A DNA stretch of 64,000 bases from Halichondria panicea (Eukaryota; Porifera; Demospongiae; Suberitida; Halichondriidae): NCBI RefSeq assembly GCF_963675165.1, contig NC_087381.1, forward strand, positions 3,286,001 to 3,350,000. The letters are read 5' to 3'. Below the pieces are notes generated by a model. That model worked only from the letters and a program-made list of their open reading frames with translations. It was not told the DNA's origin and made no database searches. Made by a program: the position numbers and the translations under genes. This document shows positions 55,901 through 64,000 of the stretch, one piece after another; the first letter of the stretch is position 1, and the number at the start of each line of letters is the position of its first letter.

Positions 55901-58900
55901 TGGCGTTCCTCCTCTGGATTCACCATAGATAGAAGAGGGATTGGTAACGGAAGTACCCTCGTGTAACATCCGCTTTAGCCGCGGTTTAACCGAGGCTGTG
56001 TCAGCAAGCTAAAGCTGTAGATGGGCGTGGTCCGGCTAGGCCAAGCTGATGGCCTATTTCTACACACAGTGAATTATATACCACAAGCTCAGTCTGTGCA
56101 ACTCACTCATATTTAAAGGTCTATACCTATTTTAGCAGTTATAACCAGCATGCTTACACGTTTTAGCAATACAAGACTATAAATAGCAGCTGTTCGCCTA
56201 AAACTTTACTGGAATGTCCATTTTTACTGGGTGTGGTCAGTCATTAGCAAGTACAACACGTGGCTCACAGACTGGGCGTGTTATAAATTGCTGAAAAAGA
56301 TTATGTCTCAAGAAAACACAACTTTCTTATTTTGAGCGAGTTACCCGGTAAAATAGCCTCGTTTATAGGGCGTAACGCGGATAGTTTTCGAGGGTTTACT
56401 GCAGATTCAATGTAAAATGATCATGTGAACTGCTTCCGTTACCAATCCCTCTTACTCTTCTATCTATGATTGCACCATGTGTACCCCAAGTTAAGTTTTT
56501 AAGTTATGTGTTAGTAAAGAATCCAGGTTCCATGCACATGCGTAGTGGTAGACTAGAGCCTCACCTACTTCGATTCCTTGTAACTAGAGAGCCCTACCCA
56601 CTTCCTTGCAAGCTATTAGACTCCACTCCGTGGCACTGACGCAGCACAGTTAGCCAAGTTGTTCTACAGTGACCATAGTCTTGCGAGCAGCCGTCGAAAG
56701 GGGAAGTCCTTCCCCCTTCGACAGCTGCTCGCGAGACTACAGTGACCACTGATTGTCTAACTTAAGAAAGGGGAGCACATGTCCCTTGTGCCCTGCACTG
56801 GATCCACCACTGGTCAGCTAGTCAATAAGGCTGGTGACATTCCACTCTCTCTGGCTTACAAAGGTAGACAGACACTGGGAAGTGTATCTGTATCTTGCCA
56901 TCACTCATCACTGTGATACAACAAGTAAATCCCATCTTTTTTAATTTGGTCTTTATGGATTCTATGGAACTGCATATAATTTGAATTTACTATTATTGGC
57001 AGTTTTTAATTTTATGATCATGCTGCACAGCATTATTGATCTCATGCGATATACTGGGACTGAGTATCAAGCTTAAAACATTGGGGACTTTTTATTTTGG
57101 CGACCCTATGATTCACCAATCACCAAATTAACGTCAGCCTATAATTAGCTTGGTGCTGTGTATGAAATATCGGGAGCATAGTAGGTCTATATCTCATAGG
57201 TGCCAACTGTCCCAGAACTCCCGGGACAGTCCCGGATTTGGAGGACCTGTCCTGTGTCCCGTCTGGAAATTGCTATTTACCTGAAGTGTCCCGGATTTTC
57301 AAGGTTGCTGCTGTTGAACTGGGAGAATACAGTCCAAAGAAGCTCAAAAATACTGAAGCTATAGTTTGAAAGTTTAAATCATGAGCAGAATTCAGTTTCT
57401 TGCACTATGCTGCTGTCCATATATATCTATCGCTACGATCAAAACAAAAGAGGGGTGGGGCTGCTGCACTGTTTGCAGTTTTTGTGGGTGGGGCTCTCCA
57501 GGATGATCATACTGAGCATGCGCAGAAAGCAACTAAATCTCCTCAAGTGTCTCCTAATTTTTTGTCCAGGAAATTTTTCTTTGGAGGTTGGCACCATCTA
57601 ATAGTGAGGATGGGATAGATTGAGGATTGAGGATTAAGGAGAAAGTGCTAATTTCTGGATCTCAGACGACAAATAAGCTATAATTATAATTATCAGGCCA
57701 GCTAACAGAGGCAAATCATTATACTCCTGTTTAGTTTCAGATTTCAGATTAATCGAGTGCTTGATTTTAAACAGAATGTTTGTCGTGTGGCACTGGTAAA
57801 TACAACTCCGCTGCTCACTGACTCGTATTCGAGCTATTGCCAACATCATCATAATGATCATGCTTTACCATCAAATTCCATAAATCATGGCACATTTCTT
57901 GAGCCAGCTATATTTATTGTGGATTATGATGTCACTCAACAGCATCGAATATCAGTGTGACCTAAACTATGTGCGTACTGCAAACTGACATAATTTACTT
58001 GTATCCACAGTTGCAGTAAATAAGGCTGGAGACACTCCTCTCTCCCTTGCGTGTTCACGTGGTAACCTGAAGATGGTCAAGGCTCTCATCAACAAGCATG
58101 TTGATCCAAATAGTAAGTGTTTATCAGTGCTGTTATGTTGTTGTAATGTAAGTTATCTGTGTATTACACCAAGTATATAATTTGTAGTTGTTGCATACAT
58201 GTGGCAATCTTGAGTGTTGGGGCATACCTAGTGCTCGCCACTATACAAATGCACTATAACGAACCAATGCATGTGGTCTTCCACAGAGCCAGTCAACAAG
58301 GCTGGTGACACTCCACTCTCTCTGGCCTACCAAAACAGACACTTGGAGACTATCAAATATCTTGCTCAAGAACATCAGTGTGACCCAAAATGTGCGTGTG
58401 CTGCAAAGTAAACAGTTAATTTTCTAGTGTCCACAATTTGCTTGTATCCACAGTTGCAGTGAATGAGGCTGGAGACACTCCTCTCTCCCTTGAGTGTTAC
58501 CGTGGTAACCTGGAGATGGTCAAGGCTCTCATCAACAAGCATGTTGATCCAAATAGTAAGTGTTTATCAGTGCTGTTATGTTGTTGATGGTGGTCTTCCA
58601 CAGAGCTAGTCAACAAGGCTGGTGACACTCCACTCTCTCTGGCCTGTGCTAATGGCCACTTGGACACAGTCAAATATCTTGTGAACGAACATCATTGTGA
58701 TCCTAGAAGTAAGTTATCATTGTACATGCATGTGTATTACACCAAGTATATAATTTGTAGTTGTTGCATACATGTGGCAATCTTGAGTGTTGGGGCATAC
58801 CTAGTGCTCGCCACTATACAAATGCACTGTAACGAACCAATGCATGTGGTCTTCCACAGAGCCAGTCAACAAGGCTGGTGACACTCCACTCTCTCTGGCC

Positions 58901-61900
58901 TACCAAAACAGACACTTGGAGACTATCAAATATCTTGCTCAAGAACATCAGTGTGACCCAAAATGTGCGTGTGCTGCAAAGTAAACAGTTAATTTTCTAG
59001 TGTCCACAATTTGCTTGTATCCACAGTTGCAGTGAATGAGGCTGGAGACACTCCTCTCTCCCTTGAGTGTTACCGTGGTAACCTGGAGATGGTCAAGGCT
59101 CTCATCAACAAGCATGTTGATCCAAATAGTAAGTGTTTATCAGTGCTGTTATGTTGTTGATGGTGGTCTTCCACAGAGCTAGTCAACAAGGCTGGTGACA
59201 CTCCACTCTCTCTGGCCTGTGCTAATGGCCACTTGGACACAGTCAAATATCTTGTGAACGAACATCATTGTGATCCTAGAAGTAAGTTATCATTGTACAT
59301 GCATGTGTATTACACCAAGTATATAATTTGTAGTTGTTGCATACATGTGGCAATCTTGAGTGTTGGGGCATACCTAGTGCTCGCCACTATACAAATGCAC
59401 TATAATGAACCAATGCATGTGGTCTTCCACAGAGCCAGTCAACAAGGCTGGTGACACTCCACTCTCTCTGGCCTACCAAAACAGACACTTGGAGACTATC
59501 AAATATCTTGCTCAAGAACATCAGTGTGACCCAAAATGTGCGTGTGCTGCAAAGTAAACAGTTAATTTTCTAGTGTCCACAATTTGCTTGTATCCACAGT
59601 TGCAGTGAATGAGGCTGGAGACACTCCTCTCTCCCTTGAGTGTTACCGTGGTAACCTGGAGATGGTCAAGGCTCTCATCAACAAGCATGTTGATCCAAAT
59701 AGTAAGTGTTTATCAGTGCTGTTATGTTGTTGATGGTGGTCTTCCACAGAGCTAGTCAACAAGGCTGGTGACACTCCACTCTCTCTGGCCTGTGCTAATG
59801 GCCACTTGGACACAGTCAAATATCTTGTGAACGAACATCATTGTGATCCTAGAAGTAAGTTATCATTGTACATGCATGTGTATTACACCAAGTATATAAT
59901 TTGTAGTTGTTGCATACATGTGGCAATCTTGAGTGTTGGGGCATACCTAGTGCTCGCCACTATACAAATGCACTATAATGAACCAATGCATGTGGTCTTC
60001 CACAGAGCCAGTCAACAAGGCTGGTGACACTCCACTCGCTCTGGCCTACCAAAACAGACACTTGGAGACTATCAAATATCTTGCTCAAGAACATCAGTGT
60101 GACCCAAAATGTGCGTGTGCTGCAAAGTAAACTGTTAACTTTCTAGTGTCCACAATTTGCTTGTATCCACAGTTGCAGTGAATAAGGCTGGAGATACTCC
60201 TCTCTCCCTCGAGTGTTCCCATGGTAACCTGGATATAGTCAAGGCTCTCATCAACAAGCATGTTGATCCAAATAGTAAGTGTTTATCAGTGCTGTTATGT
60301 TGTTGATGGTGGTCTTCCACAGAGCCAGTCAACAAGGCTGGTGACACTCCACTCTCTCTGGCCTACAAAGGTGGACACTGGGAAGTTGTCAAGTATCTTG
60401 CCATCACTCATCACTGTGATGCAACAAGTAAATCTGTTTTCAGTGTTCAGGTTTTAGCCTATTGCATGGTTTACTGTACTGTATTAGTATGTTACTGATG
60501 CTCTTCGTGGGTTCTGTACAATTGCATAGCCTCCTGTGTACAGTATAGTGCTAATTATAGGACCCCTCTTGGATTGTAGCCAAGCAAGACACGTATATAC
60601 TAGTAGAGTTATTTAATGGTGACATAATTTGTGACTCGTGTCATGTGACCGCAATACTATGAAAAAACCTCTCCCTAGCAACATCATGAGGTCAGAATTC
60701 ACAAGGGTAGCGCCTTGAGCTACTCTTTCACATAATTATATTACTATACCGTCTCCCTTTCTGTTAGCTTGTTTTCTTGGAACAAATGAAACATCTTGAA
60801 ATCTATGCATGATGGAATGTTTTTCTTCTACTAATGAAATCAATTAGTGGTGACGTAAGTGCGGTATAAATAATTGACAAATTGTTGTACGTAGCCAAGA
60901 ATCCAAGAGAACATGACTAGAAGCCTATAGAAACTCTTACTTGCACTTCATTGATCCTTGAGCAGCTGTAGCAGTCTACACAGTAGTACAGACGAGGAAT
61001 AATGAGAATTATCATTTCTTTGTAGTTTGCATTCATAAATGGAAGTCATGTTGAGTTAGCTGCAACCAATACCGTAGATACAGAGTCTGTTGCGATAGGG
61101 TTGGGTGGTATATATATGTATAGTATTATTATGGATTGACAAGTTTGCTATGGGTATATTTTTATATGCACCGACATTTTAACAAAACTTTTGTGTTTTA
61201 GGTGTCCTCTTGCTAGCAGTAAAGCATAATCAGAATGCAATAGTTGAGATTCTATTGGTAGAAAGCCATAGCGATCCGAATGTAACCGACAAAGAAGGCA
61301 AGACACCTCTCAATTTGTCCAACGACCCTGAGATCATAAAGCTCCTCTTGAAACATGGAGCCAAGGCTGCCAATGTCTACAAGAAACACAGCAAGCTCAT
61401 CAGAAAGCTCTCCTCCGAGCGACCCCCCCACCTTCCTCTGTCTGTGCTCATTATTGGTGATGGTGGCGTGGGGAAGAGCACTCTGTTGAAGTCCATTCTG
61501 AGCTCAAAAGGGTTTTGGTCTCTATTCCAGAAGGCAAGACCAGTCGATGACGTCGATGCGAGGACAGTGGGGATAATACCGTACGAAATATACACCAAAG
61601 AGTTTGGGAGAATCATCTACTTTGATTTTGCGGGCCAGAAAGAGTTTTACACGAGCCACTGTGCCATTCTGGAGAATGCTGTTCAAACCTCACCACCCAT
61701 CATTATCCTCTGTGCTAAGCTTGTAGAAAGTGAGCAGGCGATTATTGATTCCATGTATCGTTGGTTGACCCTCGTCCAAAACCAGTGCACCAATCTGAAA
61801 GGCAAAGCACACGTGATAGTAGTTGGTAGCCATGCCGACCAGGTGAAGAAAATGGGAGAAGATCCACAAGCCAAAGAGAGCATCTTTGCCCCCATTATCA

Positions 61901-64000
61901 AGCAATTCCCAAAGTTTGAGATCACAGAGTTCATTCCAATAGATTGCCGCTTTGCTGATTCGAGTGATATGAATATCGTGAGAAAGCGGATTCAGAAAAG
62001 CTCTGCTATTCTCCGCTCTCCAGAAACCATCAGCCTGAATGCTCACACCTTTTACATCTACCTTGCTGAGAACTTTAAACATAAACTTGCTGTTTCATTG
62101 AAGGTTGTTCAACAACGAATACACAGCGATCTAGACCAAACACATGAGTCAGAGAAAATGGCAGACATCCTTTCCTTTATTCCGACCACCCTCAACCATC
62201 TAGTTGATATCTGTACCCAGTTAAGCAAGGTGGGGCTTCTGCTATTTCTTTACAACAAATCCTCATATGAAAATTCCTTTCTGATCTGTGACTCTAAAAA
62301 ATTACTCTCTGATGTCACTGGGACAGTATTTGCTCCTGAGCACTTTCGTCAGCACTGCAAACTCGCCTCAAGCACTGGAGTGGTGCCTTTGTCCAAGTTT
62401 GAAGAAGCTTTCAGTAACTACGACACTGAAATGCTGATTGCTTTCATGACACATTTAGAGCTGTGCTTTGAGATCAAAGACAAGCAAGTTCTAGAGTACA
62501 TTCAGAAGATGGAGCCAGACCTAGACGACACTCGCTACCTCTTCTTTCCCGGGCTCATCAGGATAGAAACTCCCGAGCGTGTATGGGAGGAAGACCCTTC
62601 CATGAGCTACCACTTTGGATGGATACTCGAAACCTCTCAGAACACACATTTTTACGATCCTCGCTGCCTTCAAGTCCTCATTCTTAGAATAGTGTTCACG
62701 TTTGGCCTTGCCCCTGCTAGCAAAGTACTGCATGATATCCCTTCCCTGCAGAAATTCTGCTCTGTGTGGAAGAGTGGGATCTGCTGGTGCAACGATGATG
62801 GGATTATCACACACCTCGAGCTTTGTAACAATAAATCTTTCACTATTAAAATACGATCTGAAGTTCTTACACCCGAGAGCCTTGCCCATCGCTCCAAGGT
62901 AGTCAGTAAGGTTCTCGAAACAGTGAAAGATGTTTGTCCCAATATTGTGGTTGTGGAATCACTGATCAATCCACAGGAAGTTGTCAGTCATCCTCTAAAA
63001 CCTTCCTCAGAGCTCACTCTGTTTAGTGTTAGAGATCTTGCTGCAGCTGTCATCTCTCAAAAAGAAGCTGTGAAATCCGTTCATCGCCCTCTCTCACTGA
63101 AACGCCTTCTCCAGTTTGAGCCGTACGCTGGTTTGGACCTCAACACTCTACAGTGTATTCACAGTGACAAGAATGTCATGAAAGATGAGAAAATTTCGAA
63201 CACATTCATTTATCATTTCACTAGTCAAATTTCCGATCCAAACAGTATTCTCATGTATAGACAAATGTTGAGCCAATCTCAAGCTTCTAATGTCAACATT
63301 CAGTCGGTCCGTCCCAAACAGGAGGTGGTCCAGGCCCTTGAGACATGGAGGAGTGAGACTGAGGGAACTTACAGCTGTCTGAGGGAGACTCTCAACAAGT
63401 ACAGCGTCTTCGCTGGGAGAAACCCTCTGGTGAGTGGAATTCATTTTCCCTAGCTAAATAAAATTCTAAGCTAATTTTGCTTCCGTGTACTAGTCCCTCT
63501 TCCCCTCATGCACATACAGGACCTAGCTGGTGTGGCTCATGATGATATTGATCCCTCTGTGTTTAGTATCAGTGGAGATGAGCTAACGGTGAGTATATAG
63601 TTGTACGTTACAAAATTAAGCTGTCTCTTTATAGGCTCTAAGAACCATCTATAATTGTATAAAACTATAGCTAGTCTGAAATGTTGACTGCTTTGAGTGA
63701 AAGAAAAGCTTTTTAACATGCAAGTACCTATTCTATTATACATGCACCAATCACAGTAGAAGTGTCCAATTAAGAAACTATCGTGTTCATTCTAGTACAG
63801 TGTAGCTTACATTCAAGAGGATCACTAAAGTGTGAAATAATAAATACTGTATTACTCTTCACAGGATCACCAGATACCCTCTACCCCTACCTTAGGTATG
63901 ACTTCAGAACTCAATAGTTACTATCAGTATGTATGACTATTATAATAGCATACTTACATGTAGTGTGTATATCAATCTTTTGTTCTCAGCGTCAGGTGAA
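49902..64000 (+). CDS. Ankyrin-Death-ankyrin array-Roc-COR protein (ROCO family), 3' end outside window
   Basis: Exons: 49902-50235, 50740-50841, 51403-51651, 51835-51927, 52058-52267, 52421-52525, 52896-52997, 53047-53151, 58011-58112, 58287-58391, 58454-58555, 58604-58708, 58860-58964, 59027-59128, 59177-59281, 59433-59537, 59600-59701, 59750-59854, 60006-60110, 60173-60274, 60323-60427, 61202-63429, 63520-63588, 63865-63895. All are GT-AG and phase-consistent, about 1,660 codons. Order: N-terminal ankyrins; a Death domain (exon 51403-51651: WLQLGVRLGLSNDQLETIKE...VGEYKLAESV); about 18 one-per-exon ankyrin repeats (NKAGDTPLSLAC...); then in one large exon Roc with P-loop GDGGVGKST (about 61456), DFAGQ (61624) and VGSHADQ, followed by COR and a helical tail (VVQALETWRSETEGTYSCLR) that may be a second Death-like fold. 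ROCO GTPases are cytoplasmic signalling scaffolds; the partner here is unknown. The ATG has a second ATG directly after it. Confidence 0.85.
52695..52862. repeat. Intron segment duplicated at about 57800-57975
   Basis: About 170 bases (CTGCTCACTGACTC, TTCGAGCTATTGCCAACATC, TTTATTGTGGATTATGATGT) precede the ankyrin exon at 52896 and, almost unchanged, the ankyrin exon at 58011. Both copies keep the downstream exon, so this marks an older, larger duplication of the gene's repeat block. Confidence 0.85.
54529..54852. mobile_element. MITE with CCAGGCCAAATTGC ends
   Basis: TTCCAGGCCAAATTGCTTTT...GCTGACTCAGCAGTA at the left and TACTGCTGAGTCAGCAAAA...GCAATTTGGCCTGGAAT at the right are inverted arms of about 45 bases. 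No ORF. Confidence 0.75.
55925..56467. mobile_element. MITE, ATAGATAGAAGAGGGATTGG ends
   Basis: ATAGATAGAAGAGGGATTGG...AACGGAAGT and CTTCCGTTACCAATCCCTCT...CTATCTAT are terminal inverted repeats. Flanks GATTCACC and GATTGCACC suggest a worn 9-base duplication. Same family as 9434-11252 and 14201-14655. Confidence 0.75.
56676..56739. mobile_element. 64-base micro-element, TAGTCT...AGACTA, 9-base duplication
   Basis: Two arms of about 30 bases (TAGTCTTGCGAGCAGCCGTC / CAGCTGCTCGCGAGACTA) fold back with almost no spacer. The exact 9-base duplication CAGTGACCA lies at 56667-56675 and 56740-56748. It is analogous to the 46-base TAGCCTCG micro-element but with a different arm sequence. Confidence 0.85.
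56818..56924 (+). pseudogene. Dead ankyrin exon
   Basis: Starts CTAGTCAATAAGGCTGGTGA after a CAG and ends ...GATACAACAA|GTAAAT like the exons 53047-53151 and 60323-60427. It is 107 bases instead of 105, because a GACA-type insertion and other changes shift the frame after AYKG. Including it would break the protein, so it is presumably skipped. Confidence 0.75.
58159..60127. repeat. Tandem array of a 573-base unit with three ankyrin exons
   Basis: The block starting TGTATTACACCAAGTATATA recurs at about 58159, 58732, 59305 and 59878, exactly 573 bases apart: three full units plus a fourth partial one of about 250 bases. Each full unit has three exons (types AYQNRHLETIKYLAQEHQ, ECYRGNLEMVKALINKHV and ACANGHLDTVKYLVNEHH) and three introns of 165, 62 and 48 bases or so. 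Identity, introns included, is close to complete; I saw only a handful of differences (such as CACTGTAACG versus CACTATAATG). Confidence 0.95.
60428..61201. other. Intron between the ankyrin array and the Roc-COR exon
   Basis: 774 bases, AT-rich, with no repeat ends recognised. The acceptor is GTGTTTTAG at its 3' end. Confidence 0.6.

Larger units (their letters stand above)
53152..58010. other. Large intron of the ROCO gene, loaded with insertions
   Basis: 4.86 kb separating two ankyrin exons. It contains a MITE (54529-54852), an element with GGAGGTACGACA/TGTCGTACCTCC inverted blocks (about 54893-55425), the MITE 55925-56467, the micro-element 56676-56739 and a dead ankyrin exon (56818-56924). 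All other introns of the array are 48-330 bases, so these insertions explain the size. Confidence 0.7.

Noticed and set aside
58159-60427. Regularly spaced repeats resembling a CRISPR array
   Set aside because: The repeated blocks are ankyrin exons with GT-AG introns inside a gene; unit length, coding phase and eukaryotic context exclude CRISPR.
1-64000. tRNA, rRNA or bacterial-type operons
   Set aside because: None was recognised by eye in either strand; a covariance-model scan would be needed to exclude a degenerate tRNA-derived repeat.

Overview
This is a eukaryotic, animal-type window, most likely from a demosponge; an Amphimedon-like haplosclerid fits, but this is inference. The reasons are intron-split genes with GT-AG introns as short as about 48 bases, a secreted gene with tandem nidogen (NIDO) domains, an ankyrin-Death-Roc-COR gene of the type expanded in sponges, AT-rich intergenic DNA, and a dense load of DNA transposons and DIRS-like retroelements. 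There is no sign of bacterial operons, and no rRNA or tRNA gene was recognised.

Two host genes bracket the window. On the left, 267-4936 (minus) encodes a signal peptide followed by two NIDO domains, and it runs off the left edge. Each NIDO domain is a three-exon cassette with identical splice phases. On the right, 49902 to beyond 64000 (plus) encodes ankyrin repeats, a Death domain, a long ankyrin array with essentially one exon per repeat, a Roc-COR GTPase module and a further C-terminal part. Inside that array a 573-base, three-exon unit is repeated almost perfectly.

Everything between about 5.7 and 49 kb is an archive of mobile DNA. The main player is a family whose ends read TAGCCTCG...CGAGGCTA and whose target duplications are 9 (once 10) bases: 10100-11187, 11667-12757, 12762-15922, 18299-18344, 35501-37062, 39069-39861 and 41355-41408, plus a truncated fragment at 16887-17455. 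The longer copies carry remnants of three genes: a ZAD-like zinc-finger protein, a DUF6589-like protein, and a RecQ-like helicase. In the two-gene copies the helicase is antisense. Tiny copies of 46-54 bases consist of little but the ends. Two other end families, at 9528-9745 and 56676-56739, share the TAG...CTA termini and exact 9-base duplications.

Other elements are a two-gene Tc1/mariner-like transposon (23032-25281, DD35E transposase plus a convergent 349-residue protein), a decayed Plavaka/KDZ-like transposase gene (27512-30116), MITEs with TA duplications (9010-9405, 37609-38003, 19872-21803), and foldback elements. A DIRS-like tyrosine-recombinase retroelement (Gag remnant 46956-48553, RT/RNase H/recombinase remnant 31284-33950, both minus) has been split by a 12,760-base insertion (34155-46914). 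That insertion has 18-base terminal inverted repeats and an 8-base duplication ACACAGCA. It contains oppositely oriented minisatellites, younger transposons, a perfect 66-base hairpin and a possible captured exon.
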